Assembly (NCBI GenBank): GCA_015222055.1
Contig: JADFUR010000039.1
Coordinates: forward strand, 1-64,000
Direction: 5' to 3'
Source: Bacteroidota bacterium
GTDB lineage: Bacteria; Bacteroidota; Bacteroidia; Bacteroidales; B39-G9
Length of the DNA stretch: 64,000 nt
The position numbers and the translations under genes are program-made. The notes below the pieces were generated by a model that made no database searches, was not told where the DNA came from, and saw only the letters and a program-made list of their open reading frames with translations. This document shows positions 53,996 to 62,737 of this stretch, one piece after another. Numbering within the stretch: position 1 is the stretch's first letter; each line of letters opens with the position of its first letter.

Positions 53996-54043
53996 ATTTT
54001 CTAAGTTTTAAGTTTAAAAGATAAAGTTAGATATAATTTAATA

Positions 54044-54550
54044 TTATGCCAAATTATGTTGATATATTTTAAAGTTTTCTTCATCGAAAGTTGCAAAAAT
54101 TATTTTTTTAATTGATTTGTTGTTGCACAGAAATTTTTTTATTTCAGATATAGCAATCACTGCGGCTTTATTTTTCGGGAAACCATAAACTCCTGTGCTG
54201 ATATTCGGAAACGCAATTGTCTCAATATTATTATTGACAGCCAGTTCTAAACTTTTTTTATAGCAGGAAGTCAATAAGTCTTCTTCGAAATTTTTGCCTC
54301 CATACCAAATAGGACCAACAGTATGAATAACAAATTTGCATGGCAGATTGTATGCCTTTGTAATTTTTGCCTCACCGGTGTTACAACCATTTAATGTGTG
54401 ACATTCGGCTAATAGTTCTTTACCAGCAACTCGGTGAATAGCTCCATCAACACCAGCACCACCAAGTAATGTTTTATTTGCAGCATTAACAATAGCATCA
54501 ACTTTGAGCGTTGTTATGTCACCTTTAAATATTTCTATTCGTTCCATCAC
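54044..54550 (-). CDS. Macro-domain ADP-ribose hydrolase (YmdB/O-acetyl-ADP-ribose deacetylase type)
   Basis: 168 residues, a single macro domain. The motifs are [41 protein letters not shown], the glycine loop [16 protein letters not shown] and [12 protein letters not shown]. The [10 protein letters not shown] and STGVYGFP loops match the YmdB/MacroD class, which removes acetyl or ADP-ribose groups from ADP-ribose derivatives. The start ATG at 54550 puts the first beta-strand at residue 4. Next to the SiaC-like gene on the same strand with a 48-base gap, possibly co-transcribed. Confidence 0.92.
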   Translation of the reverse strand: MMERIEIFKGDITTLKVDAIVNAANKTLLGGAGVDGAIHRVAGKELLAECHTLNGCNTGEAKITKAYNLPCKFVIHTVGPIWYGGKNFEEDLLTSCYKKSLELAVNNNIETIAFPNISTGVYGFPKNKAAVIAISEIKKFLCNNKSIKKIIFATFDEENFKIYQHNLA

Positions 54551-54744
54551 TGAGTTTTTAAGTTAATAGATTCCATATAGTGCATGCACGAAAATTCTAA
54601 AATATCGAATATTTATGCAATACAGCTTATTTTATGGATTGAATATATTGTTAAATGGTTATTCTGCATATTATTTATATTTCAACAATTTAACAATTTG
54701 ATGAAAATTTGAAACAATTTTTATTTTGCAATATCAATAATTCC

Positions 54745-54834
54745 GCTCTTTCGGATTTGTAATCCGAAAGTTATAAAAAATAAAATTAACAACTTAAATA
54801 ATAATAAGCTACGGATTACAAATCCGAAGCAGCG
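54745..54834 (+). repeat. Two-hairpin dispersed repeat, copy 5 (best preserved)
   Basis: GCTCTTTCGGATTTGTAATCC continuing to GAAAG (54745-54770) has a perfect 10-bp stem. After a spacer of 37 bases, GCTACGGATTACAAATCCGAAGC (54808-54830) and AGCG follow. The core of the second hairpin (GGATTACAAATCC) is the reverse complement of the first (GGATTTGTAATCC), so the unit is two inverted copies of one hairpin. It sits in the 342-base gap between the macro-domain gene and pheT; the rest of that gap shows nothing else. Confidence 0.8.
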
Positions 54835-54892
54835 TGAGAACTGATTACAGCGTTTTCTTTCAAACACTATATACTTTCAACTTTTTTTTTAT

Positions 54893-57355
54893 TTATCTGA
54901 TTTTTGCTCCTAATTCGTTTTCAAATACCTTTATAAATTTATTCATTATTTTATCTATTTGCTTATCGGCAAGTGTTTTAAATGGGTCTTGCAAAATAAA
55001 ACTAACTGCATACGATTTTTTATCGTCTTCAATTTTTTTGCCTTCATAAACATCAAATAACGAAATTCTTTTTAATAGTTTTCTTTCGGTATTAAAAGCT
55101 AAAGTCTTAATTTGTTCAAAATGAATTTTTTTATCTAATAATAAAGCCAAATCACGTTTTACTTCTGGGTATTTTGCTATTTCTGTATATGTTACTTTTT
55201 TTGTTTTTAATATTTTTAAAACAGAATCCCAATCAAAATCGGCATAATAAACATCTGATTTTATATCAAATGCTTTTAGTATTTTTTTGTTAACACTACC
55301 AAAAGACACAAATGGTATTTTTTTATTATTTTGATTATGAGTGTATTGCAATGCGTAGTCGAAAATATCAGAATTTATTTCGTCAGCATCAATAAAATTA
55401 TTGTCAATGCCAAGGCGGTGCATTATGTTTTCAACATACGATTTAATGAAATAAAAATTTGAAAGCTCCGCTTTTATATTCCAACTAGCTTGTTGTTTTA
55501 ATCCTGTTACAAATAAAGAGAAATGAAAATCTTCGTTGTATTTTTTTATTGGATTTTCATCTTGTGTTTTTTTATTTATTGAATAACAATTTCCAAATTC
55601 GTAAAATTTTAAATCGGAATTTTTTCTGTTTATATTAAAAGCAATAGCTTCTAAACCACCAAACAATAATGTTTGTCGCATACAGTTGAGGTCTGAACTT
55701 AATGGGTTTAATATTGAAACAAGATTATCTTTATCATAAGATTTTAAGTCCTCATAATACGATGATTTTGTTAGTGAGTTCGACATAATCTCGTTAAATC
55801 CAATACTTGTAAGTAAATTGGATGTGAGATTTGTTACTGTGTTTTTATTTGGTTTTTCTGAATAAGCAATTGTTGATTTAACATGAGATGAAATTTCAAT
55901 ATTATTATAACCATATATTCTTAAAATTTCTTCAATAACATCGGCTTCTCTTTTAACATCAGCCCTGTAGGTAGGAACTTCGAGATTTAATGTTTGTTCA
56001 TCTTCAGAAACAATTTTAATATCAAGTGAAGATAAAATATTTTTAATATTTTCTTTTTCAAGATGTTTTCCTATTAATCGGTCAATATTGAAATAACTAA
56101 CCGTAACTTTATAATCTTCAATAGTTTTAGGGTAAATATCAATAATATCTGAACTAATTTTGCCTCCAGCTAATTCTTTAATAAGCAATGCCACACGTTT
56201 AAGCGCATAAACAGTAATGTTTGCGTCGGCACCTCTTTCGTAGCGAAAAGAAGCATCAGTTTGTAATGAATGACGTCTTGATGTTTTACGAATAAAAACA
56301 GGATCGAAACAAGCACTTTCTAAAAATACATTTTTGGTATTCTCGGTAACTCCGGATTTTATTCCACCAAAAACACCGGCTATGCACATTCCTTCTTCTT
56401 CGTTACAAATCATCAAATCGTCTGACGATAATTTATGTTCCGTTTCGTCGAGGGTAGTAAATTTTGTTCCTTCTTTTAGTGTTTTAACAATAACTTTTTT
56501 GCCTTTAATTTTATCGGCATCAAAAGCGTGCAAAGGCTGACCTGTTTCTTGTAGCACAAAATTTGTAGCATCAACAATATTATTAATTGGGTTTAAGCCA
56601 ATAGATTTTAATCTATTTTTTAACCACTCGGGAGATTCTTTAATCTCTATTCCTGATATTGTAATTCCTGAGTAACGAGTGCAGGCATCATTGTTTTCAA
56701 TTTTAACATCAATAACATTATCATTATTATCAACTTTAAAATTATCAACAGACGGTTTATTTAATGCAATATTTTGATGTTGATTAAGATAAGCTGCTAA
56801 ATCGCGAGCTACACCGTAGTGAGAAGCTCCATCGATTCTGTTAGGAGTAAGTCCTATTTCGAAAACAATGTCGTTCTCAATGTTAAAATAATCTTTTGCC
56901 TGAGTTCCAACAGCAATATTATTATCAAGCACCATTATTCCATCGTGAGAAACACCAAGACCAATTTCATCTTCAGCACAAATCATTCCCATTGATGGTT
57001 CGCCACGCATTTTTGCTTTTTTTATTTTGAAACTTTCGTCTCCATCATAAAGTGTTGTGCCAACTGTAGCTACAACAACTTTTTGTCCGGCTCTTACGTT
57101 AGGAGCTCCGCAAACAATCGGCAATAATTCGTTTTTACCAACATCAACAGTAGTTATACTTAAATGGTCTGAATTGGGATGTGCTTCACATGTTTTCACT
57201 TCTCCAATAACCAGTCCTTCTAATCCTCCTTTTATTGATTGAAATTTTTCTATTCCTTCAACCTCAAGTCCGGTGTTTGTTAATATTTCAGAAACTTCTT
57301 GATAACCTAAATCAGTATCAATGTATTGCTTTATCCAATTGTATGATATCTTCAT
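54893..57355 (-). CDS. pheT: Phenylalanyl-tRNA synthetase beta subunit
   Basis: 820 residues, full length for bacterial PheT. Domains in order: N-terminal KISYNWIKQYID start; EMAP/tRNA-binding OB fold at about 40-150 (HLSITTVDVGKNELLPIVCGAPNVRAGQKVVVATVG in pieces); B3/4 editing domain (SGITISGIEI to HAFDADKIKG); B5 domain at about 400-470 (IDRLIGKHLEKENIKNILSSLDI in pieces); the catalytic-like core; and the C-terminal ferredoxin-fold anticodon-binding domain at about 725-818 (YPEVKRDLALLLDKKIHFEQI in pieces). It pairs with PheS, which is not in this window. TATTTTTG on the minus strand (57387-57380) is a possible -7 box. The gap 57356-57725 to surE contains no other recognisable feature. Confidence 0.97.
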   Translation of the reverse strand: MKISYNWIKQYIDTDLGYQEVSEILTNTGLEVEGIEKFQSIKGGLEGLVIGEVKTCEAHPNSDHLSITTVDVGKNELLPIVCGAPNVRAGQKVVVATVGTTLYDGDESFKIKKAKMRGEPSMGMICAEDEIGLGVSHDGIMVLDNNIAVGTQAKDYFNIENDIVFEIGLTPNRIDGASHYGVARDLAAYLNQHQNIALNKPSVDNFKVDNNDNVIDVKIENNDACTRYSGITISGIEIKESPEWLKNRLKSIGLNPINNIVDATNFVLQETGQPLHAFDADKIKGKKVIVKTLKEGTKFTTLDETEHKLSSDDLMICNEEEGMCIAGVFGGIKSGVTENTKNVFLESACFDPVFIRKTSRRHSLQTDASFRYERGADANITVYALKRVALLIKELAGGKISSDIIDIYPKTIEDYKVTVSYFNIDRLIGKHLEKENIKNILSSLDIKIVSEDEQTLNLEVPTYRADVKREADVIEEILRIYGYNNIEISSHVKSTIAYSEKPNKNTVTNLTSNLLTSIGFNEIMSNSLTKSSYYEDLKSYDKDNLVSILNPLSSDLNCMRQTLLFGGLEAIAFNINRKNSDLKFYEFGNCYSINKKTQDENPIKKYNEDFHFSLFVTGLKQQASWNIKAELSNFYFIKSYVENIMHRLGIDNNFIDADEINSDIFDYALQYTHNQNNKKIPFVSFGSVNKKILKAFDIKSDVYYADFDWDSVLKILKTKKVTYTEIAKYPEVKRDLALLLDKKIHFEQIKTLAFNTERKLLKRISLFDVYEGKKIEDDKKSYAVSFILQDPFKTLADKQIDKIMNKFIKVFENELGAKIR

Positions 57356-57689
57356 CTTTTTTATAAAATTTTAGAACAACAAAAATAGTAAAAAAATTAG
57401 ATTTTAGACTTATGTTTTTATGATTTACATAATTGAATATTAATAAAAATTATTTGAGTATATAAGCAGAGTTATGTCGATTTTAGTTATTGTTAATAAA
57501 AGTAGAGTGACTTATAACACAAATCATTATAACCACAGTTAAGTATCAACCATAATAAACAGCATGAATTTTTAAATTGATTTTTTTAACACAGATTGAA
57601 ATTTTATCGCACAAAATTTATTATTGATTTCACTAACAGATTGTTATAAATATTTTGAGGTTTTTAGTTTAATTCAGTAATACTTTAAA

Positions 57690-57697
57690 TATATTTG
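57690..57697 (+). promoter_or_regulatory. Candidate -7 box of surE
   Basis: TATATTTG matches TAnnTTTG and lies 28 bases before the surE ATG. Nineteen bases upstream there is GTTT in place of TTTG, a weak -33. Confidence 0.4.
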
Positions 57698-57725
57698 TAT
57701 TTTTATAAATAATTTAAAATTTTTA

Positions 57726-58505
57726 ATGTTGAAAACAAACAAAAGACCTTTAATTCTAGTATCTAACGACGATGGAGTAAATGCAAGAGGATTAGAAAAT
57801 TTGATTGACGTTGTTAAGCCTTATGGCGATATTGTAGTAGTAGCTCCGGAATCTCCCAGATCAGGTATGTCACATGCAATTTCTTTTAAAAACCCCTTAC
57901 GTTTAAATAAAATTAAAGAATATGACAATGTTAAGATTTATAGTTGCTCGGGAACACCTGCCGATTGTGTTAAAATAGCTTTAAATCAGGTTGTTGATCG
58001 TAAACCAGATTTTTTGGTATCAGGAATTAATCATGGATCAAACTCATCAATAAGTGTTATTTATTCCGGTACAATGGGTGCTACTATTGAAGGTTGCTTG
58101 AATGGAATACAATCAATTGGTTTCTCAATATTATCTCATTCGTTAGATGCCGATTTTTCGCTTGCTCGAAAATATTCACAGGAAATTTTCGAAAAAGTTA
58201 TGGACAAAGGATTACCTAAAGGTATTTGCTTAAATGTTAATTTTCCAGTTATTGATATTAATGATTTAAAGGGGTTTAAAGTTTGTCGTCAGGCTCAAGG
58301 TGTTTGGAAAGAAGAATTTGATAAACGAATTGACCCGAACAACAAAGAGTATTACTGGTTAACAGGTAATTTTAGTAATTTTGAACCCGAATCAGAAGAT
58401 ACTGACGAATGGGCTTTAAAAAATAATTATGCTTCAATTGTTCCAATAAGTATTGATTTTACTTCCTATGAAACAGTTGAAAAAATGAAAGAAAATTATT
58501 TCTAA
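57726..58505 (+). CDS. surE: 5'-/3'-nucleotidase SurE
   Basis: 259 residues, the family length. A metal-dependent phosphatase of nucleoside monophosphates. The metal site opens with ILVSNDDGVNARGLENL, then VVVAPESPRSGMSHAISF, SCSGTPADCVKIAL, the substrate loop VSGINHGSN, and the conserved YSGTMGATIEGCLNG. The start ATG at 57726 leaves a short Lys-rich lead before the first strand. The small membrane protein and pentapeptide genes that follow, and then lpxB, are all on the same strand with gaps of 94-205 bases. Confidence 0.96.
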   Translation: MLKTNKRPLILVSNDDGVNARGLENLIDVVKPYGDIVVVAPESPRSGMSHAISFKNPLRLNKIKEYDNVKIYSCSGTPADCVKIALNQVVDRKPDFLVSGINHGSNSSISVIYSGTMGATIEGCLNGIQSIGFSILSHSLDADFSLARKYSQEIFEKVMDKGLPKGICLNVNFPVIDINDLKGFKVCRQAQGVWKEEFDKRIDPNNKEYYWLTGNFSNFEPESEDTDEWALKNNYASIVPISIDFTSYETVEKMKENYF

Positions 58506-58607
58506 ACAAACAGAATATAAGTGTTTTTTTTATTGTAGGTTTAAATTAGTTCGCACTTTTATAATTACAATTGAAACATAAAATATTCTAATAATAAAAT
58601 AAATAAT

Positions 58608-58916
58608 ATGGATAAAAATGTAAAATCAAAGTTTAATAAACAGAAAATAGGGCTTGTTATTGGTTTACTTGCTCCAATTATTACAATTTTTATTTTATAT
58701 TTATTTAACAAAAGTAGTTTTGGCTCTTTTGAAAATTTTTATAATCATTTTGTAACGCTTCATCTAAGTTCTCAGATTGTTAGCCTAAGTGTATTAGCAA
58801 ATTTAGCTGTTTTTTATTTATTTATAAAAAAGAATTTTCTCTTTTCAGCCAGAGGTGTAGTTTTAGCAACCATGATTTATGGTTTAATAATTATTGTGTT
58901 AAAGTTCTTTATTTAA
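58608..58916 (+). CDS. Small membrane protein with three predicted helices
   Basis: 102 residues. Three hydrophobic stretches (IGLVIGLLAPIITIFILYLF, IVSLSVLANLAVFYLFI, VVLATMIYGLIIIVLKFFI) separated by short polar loops, with a Lys-rich N-terminus that should be cytoplasmic. No named family is recognised. I believe it is real because the frame is intact, hydrophobic segments are well spaced, and it has an ATG with an AT-rich leader. It lies 102 bases after surE; in other Bacteroidota small membrane proteins of this sort are often found near surE and lpxB, which I recall only loosely. Confidence 0.7.
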   Translation: MDKNVKSKFNKQKIGLVIGLLAPIITIFILYLFNKSSFGSFENFYNHFVTLHLSSQIVSLSVLANLAVFYLFIKKNFLFSARGVVLATMIYGLIIIVLKFFI

Positions 58917-58926
58917 CTGAGAGGTT

Positions 58927-59046
58927 CAAGTTTCGTGTTTCAAGTTTCGTGTTTAACGTTGCCAAACCTGACAGGTTTTTCTAATTCCATCGCAGAAAGA
59001 TGAAAAACACATGTAACTTTTATAAAACAAACCTGTCAGGTCTTTT
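58927..59046. repeat. Tandem 14-mer followed by a pair of CCTGACAGG/CCTGTCAGG hairpins
   Basis: CAAGTTTCGTGTTT is repeated exactly at 58927-58940 and 58941-58954. AAACCTGACAGGTTT (58964-58978) and AAACCTGTCAGGTCTTT (59029-59045) are two short palindromes 50 bases apart with inverted cores, the same two-hairpin plan as family A but a different sequence. The second is followed by a T run and could terminate transcription of the preceding gene. Confidence 0.5.
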
Positions 59047-59121
59047 TATAAATGTTTAACGTTTGTAATTGATAGTAATTAATTCTTTATAGTTAATTAC
59101 TGAACATTTGAAAAAAAATTA

Positions 59122-59700
59122 ATGGACAAAAAATATATACAAGATAGGTCTTTTAAAGGCACAGATTTTTTAAATAATGAATTAATAAAAGGTGATTATG
59201 AAAATTGCACTTTTAATAATTGTTTTTTTTCTAATTTCGATTTATCCGGAACAGATTTTATCGACTGTGAATTTAATAATTGTGACTTAAGCATGGCTAA
59301 AACAATTAACACTGCTTTTAGAAATGTTAAATTTACAGACTGCAAATTATTGGGTTTGCATTTCGACGATTGTAATAAATTTTTGTTTGCTGTCAATTTT
59401 AAAACTTGTCAGTTAAATTTATCATCTTTTTATAAGCAGATTTTAAAAAATATTAAATTTGTTGATTGCCAACTTAACGAAGTGGATTTTACAGAAGCGA
59501 ATCTTTCTGGTTCAAAGTTTGAAAATTGTGATTTGTCGGCAGCAATATTTACAAATACTATTCTTGAGAAAGTTGATTTTAAAACTTCATATAATTTTTC
59601 AATTAACCCTGAAAATAATCGAATAAGAAAGGCTAAATTTTCACTCTCAGGAGTTGTTGGACTATTGGATAAATATAACATTGAAATAGAAGGGATATAG
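59122..59700 (+). CDS. Pentapeptide-repeat protein
   Basis: 192 residues. Regular A/C-[DN]-[LF]-x-x repeats cover most of the chain: NCFFSNFDLSGTDFIDCEFNNCDLSMA, FTDCKLLGLHFDDC, VDCQLNEVDFTEANLSGSKFENCDLSAAIF. They should fold into a right-handed quadrilateral beta-helix, with a short helical C-terminus (GVVGLLDKYNIEI) after an unstructured break near PENNRIRKAKF. That layout and length (McbG about 187, Qnr about 218 residues) resemble the DNA-gyrase-protecting McbG/Qnr group, whose C-terminal segment dimerises the helix. There is no direct evidence for gyrase binding here. Start at ATG 59122 after an A-rich leader. Confidence 0.85.
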   Translation: MDKKYIQDRSFKGTDFLNNELIKGDYENCTFNNCFFSNFDLSGTDFIDCEFNNCDLSMAKTINTAFRNVKFTDCKLLGLHFDDCNKFLFAVNFKTCQLNLSSFYKQILKNIKFVDCQLNEVDFTEANLSGSKFENCDLSAAIFTNTILEKVDFKTSYNFSINPENNRIRKAKFSLSGVVGLLDKYNIEIEGI

Positions 59701-59794
59701 ATAAAATTTGAAACTTGGAAGTATTATTCACATAAAAAGTTCAAATATCCATAATTCCTAATTCGTAATTTTTAATTCGTAATTAAGCAAACGC

Positions 59795-60922
59795 ATGAAA
59801 TATTACATAATAGCAGGTGAAGCGTCGGGTGATTTGCATGGTTCAAATTTAATTAAATCGTTAAAGCTGAAAGATGAAAATGCAGAAATACGTTTTTGGG
59901 GCGGCAATTTAATGAAGGCTCAGGGAGGCACTCTTATCAAGCATTATAACGAGCTTGCTTTTATGGGTTTTATCACTGTTTTGCTAAATTTAAAAACAAT
60001 ATTTAAAAATATTAAATTTTGTAAAAACGACATTAAAGAATTTAATCCTGATGTAATTATTTTAATTGATTATCCGGGTTTTAATTTAAGAATAGCCGAG
60101 TTCGCTCATAATTCAGGATTTAAGGTTTATTATTATATATCGCCAAAAATTTGGGCATGGAAACAATCACGCATAAAAACAATTAAGAAATTTATCGATA
60201 AGATGTATGTGATATTTCCTTTTGAAACGGAATTTTATAATAAGTTTAATTATAAAGTCGATTTTCAGGGTAACCCATTGGTTGATGCTTTAGAAAACAG
60301 GGAAGGAAAAAACGAGACTTTCTCTGAATTTATTTCAAAAAATAATCTTGAAGATAAACCAATAATATCCCTTTTGGCAGGTAGCAGAAAGCAGGAAATT
60401 AAAATGATATTACCTGAAATGCTCAAAATGCTTGAGTTTTATAATGACTATCAGTTTGTAATTGCCGGAGCACCAGGAATTAAGAAAGAATTTTATCAAC
60501 AGTTTATTAAGGATGAGAAGGTAAAAATAATTTTTGATCAGACTTATCAAATTGTTCAACAGTCAGATGCGGCATTAGTAACATCAGGAACAGCAACCCT
60601 CGAAACAGCGTTGCTTTCTACGCCTCAGGTAGTTTGTTATAAATTTAAAGGAGGGAAGTATGCTTATCTTTTAGGTGAAAAGTTTTTAAAAGTGAAATAT
60701 ATATCTCTTGTAAATTTGATTATGAATAATGAAGTAATAAAAGAATTGATTCAGCATAATCTAAATACTAATAATTTAAAAATTGAATTAGATAACATTT
60801 TATTTGATAAAACATATCGACAAAAAATGCTCGATAATTATAAATCGCTAAAAAATAATATGGGTAAATCTGGAGCTTCTGACAGAGTTGCCGGATTGAT
60901 TTACAAATCATTACAAAAGTGA
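59795..60922 (+). CDS. lpxB: Lipid-A-disaccharide synthase
   Basis: 375 residues, GT19. It joins UDP-2,3-diacyl-glucosamine and lipid X to make the lipid A disaccharide at the inner membrane. The signature IAGEASGDLHGSNLI is at the N-terminus, then FWGGNLMKAQGG, ELAFMGFITVL, VILIDYPGFNLRIAEFAH, YYISPKIWAWKQSRIKTIKK in pieces, GNPLVDAL and LLAGSRKQEI. The late motif SGTATLETAL with VVCYKFKGG closes the nucleotide site. All catalytic segments are present. The start overlaps no other frame; short AATTCGTAATT-type repeats precede it (59754-59786). Confidence 0.96.
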   Translation: MKYYIIAGEASGDLHGSNLIKSLKLKDENAEIRFWGGNLMKAQGGTLIKHYNELAFMGFITVLLNLKTIFKNIKFCKNDIKEFNPDVIILIDYPGFNLRIAEFAHNSGFKVYYYISPKIWAWKQSRIKTIKKFIDKMYVIFPFETEFYNKFNYKVDFQGNPLVDALENREGKNETFSEFISKNNLEDKPIISLLAGSRKQEIKMILPEMLKMLEFYNDYQFVIAGAPGIKKEFYQQFIKDEKVKIIFDQTYQIVQQSDAALVTSGTATLETALLSTPQVVCYKFKGGKYAYLLGEKFLKVKYISLVNLIMNNEVIKELIQHNLNTNNLKIELDNILFDKTYRQKMLDNYKSLKNNMGKSGASDRVAGLIYKSLQK

Positions 60923-60957
60923 TTTAAAATTATTTTGTTGAATAGTAGAATTTAGTT

Positions 60958-60999
60958 GTCATTAGTGGTCATTAGTGGTCATTGGTTTGGTGGTCATTG
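60958..60999. repeat. Short tandem repeat GTCATTAGTG
   Basis: GTCATTAGTG occurs twice head to tail (60958-60977), followed by the variants GTCATTGGTTTG and GTGGTCATTG. It lies in the 259-base gap between lpxB and the SpoIID-like gene. Farther on, AAATGACAA (61095-61103) and TTGTCATTA (61137-61145) are an inverted pair around a GC-richer core; no gene is visible in this gap. Confidence 0.55.
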
Positions 61000-61181
61000 T
61001 TCGGATTTCGTATTGGTGTAATTATTTATTCTCATAAAAAGAGTATAATTTTGAAATATTGCTTAGTAATTTTATTGACTATGCTGTAAAATTAAATGAC
61101 AACAAATGGCGAGAAGCAAATAACGGTGAAGCCAATTGTCATTAAACAAATAATTTAGACACACAAAATAGATAGACAACA

Positions 61182-62348
61182 ATGAATAAAACAATATATA
61201 TCCTTTTTTCTTTTCTAATTCTGTTTAGCTATAAATCAAAAGCTCAGAATGTTTTTGTTAGCTTATATAATGATTTTGAGATTAAGACAGCAGTTATTCG
61301 ACCAGTTCAAGGTAAATATGAACTAATTGCAAACGATAACAAAGTACTTAAAATAAATAAGGGGAATAATATAATTTATTTTACAGCAATAGGAGATTCT
61401 ATAAGTGCATGGGATTTAGATAATCATCTGGGTATTTTTAGGAAGATTGAAATTGTTGTGAAATCAAAAAAGAATTCTTTTAGAATTCAACCGGCATATC
61501 CCGCACTTAAAGAGAGAGAATATCAAGGAGGGGTAGTTTTAACAGCAAAAGAAAATCGTTTGCTAATTATCAATAATGTTAATTTAGATTATTATGTTGC
61601 CGGAGTTGTAGAGTCGGAGTGTGGACCAAACGCTCCGTATGAATATTATAAATCGCAGGCAATTATTTGTAGAACATATGCATTAGATCATCTCAGTAGA
61701 CATATTCAAGATGGATTTCAATTGTGTGATTGTGTTCATTGTCAGGTATATAAAAATCGTTGTCGCAAGAATGACTCAATTCTTTTAGCTGTTAAAAAAA
61801 CACAAAATCTTGTAATTGTAGATTCTACTTTGAGTCTTATTGCTGCTACTTTTCATTCAAATTGTGGAGGACAAACAATGAACTCAGAGGATGTGTGGAG
61901 TTCCGAAAAATCGTACCTCAAATCGGTTATTGATACCTTTTGTAACAATCAGGTTCATTCAAACTGGACGGATACAATTTCCATTAAAGATTGGATAACT
62001 TATTTAGATACAATAGGTTTTGATATTACTCAAAAAACTTTAAACAATGATAGCTTAACTTTTATTCAGAAACACAGAAAAAAATATTACAGGATTAATG
62101 GAGACTCAATTCTCTTAACCAAGATTAGAAGTGATTTTAAATTAAAATCAACATTTTTTTCAATCTATCCTGAAAATGATTATTTAATTTTAAAAGGAAC
62201 CGGATATGGTCATGGAGTAGGATTGTGCCAAGAAGGCGCTATGCAGATGGCTAGATATGGATATTCTTATTCTAATATTATATATTTTTATTATAGAGGT
62301 GTATCAATAATAAACTTTAGAAGCAAGAAATTTGTTGATATTAAATAA
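61182..62348 (+). CDS. SpoIID/LytB-domain protein, secreted
   Basis: 388 residues. A signal peptide ends near YKSKAQN (about residue 22). The SpoIID domain at about 125-380 contains NLDYYVAGVVESECGPNAPYEYYKSQAIICRTYAL in pieces with the catalytic Glu in VVESE, then AATFHSNCGGQTMNSEDVWSSEKSYLKSV in pieces, and ends GTGYGHGVGLCQEGAMQMARYG. In sporulating bacteria SpoIID is a lytic transglycosylase; in Bacteroidota such proteins presumably cut denuded peptidoglycan strands in the periplasm. Cys-rich DCVHCQVYKNRC (about 185-195) is an addition typical of the Bacteroidota versions and may bind a metal or form a disulfide. It converges on a short minus-strand frame with 3 bases between them. Confidence 0.9.
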   Translation: MNKTIYILFSFLILFSYKSKAQNVFVSLYNDFEIKTAVIRPVQGKYELIANDNKVLKINKGNNIIYFTAIGDSISAWDLDNHLGIFRKIEIVVKSKKNSFRIQPAYPALKEREYQGGVVLTAKENRLLIINNVNLDYYVAGVVESECGPNAPYEYYKSQAIICRTYALDHLSRHIQDGFQLCDCVHCQVYKNRCRKNDSILLAVKKTQNLVIVDSTLSLIAATFHSNCGGQTMNSEDVWSSEKSYLKSVIDTFCNNQVHSNWTDTISIKDWITYLDTIGFDITQKTLNNDSLTFIQKHRKKYYRINGDSILLTKIRSDFKLKSTFFSIYPENDYLILKGTGYGHGVGLCQEGAMQMARYGYSYSNIIYFYYRGVSIINFRSKKFVDIK

Positions 62349-62351
62349 TTC

Positions 62352-62537
62352 TTAATCAGGAATAAATTCTTTTGCTATAATTCCTCCGGATAATAATTTT
62401 ATAGGTTTATTACTTACATTTCCTACTTTATCAGCACTTGCTGTAACATATACATTATAAACGTGTGAAGCAATTTTCCAATTATCAGTATCAATTATTA
62501 CACCAATGTTTTCTGCTACAACTTGATATTTCTTCAT
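62352..62537 (-). CDS. Small hypothetical protein (61 residues)
   Basis: A complete frame from ATG 62537 to a TAA at 62352. The peptide MKKYQVVAENIGVIIDTDNW, later VYNVYVTASADKVGNVSNKPIKLLSGG, has a balanced composition unlike the Lys/Asn/Ile-rich noise of random frames in this AT-rich DNA, and its end is placed exactly 3 bases from the convergent SpoIID-like gene. No family is recognised; a small beta-rich fold is possible. I lean towards a real gene. Confidence 0.5.
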   Translation of the reverse strand: MKKYQVVAENIGVIIDTDNWKIASHVYNVYVTASADKVGNVSNKPIKLLSGGIIAKEFIPD

Positions 62538-62651
62538 GAGAATTTTAATGAATTATTGTTTACAAAGAAGTATAATAAAAAAATTAATTCAAAGAGTTTT
62601 TTTTAAATTTTTTCACACAGTTATTAACAAATGATAATTGTTACCCCAACT

Positions 62652-62674
62652 GGTGCAAGCGTCTCGCTTGTACC
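62652..62674. repeat. GC-rich hairpin upstream of the UbiD-like gene
   Basis: GGTGCAAGCG, TCT, CGCTTGTACC pair over 10 positions with one G-T. The stem is followed by tandem TTGTACC/TTGTACC text (62669-62682). No T run follows at once, so a terminator is less likely than a palindromic insertion element. It lies 64 bases before the start of the UbiD-like gene. Confidence 0.45.
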
Positions 62675-62737
62675 TTGTACCTTGTGTTTTTTATTTTCCT
62701 TTTGTCTTCTTATCTTGTGAGATAAAAAATATAAAAA

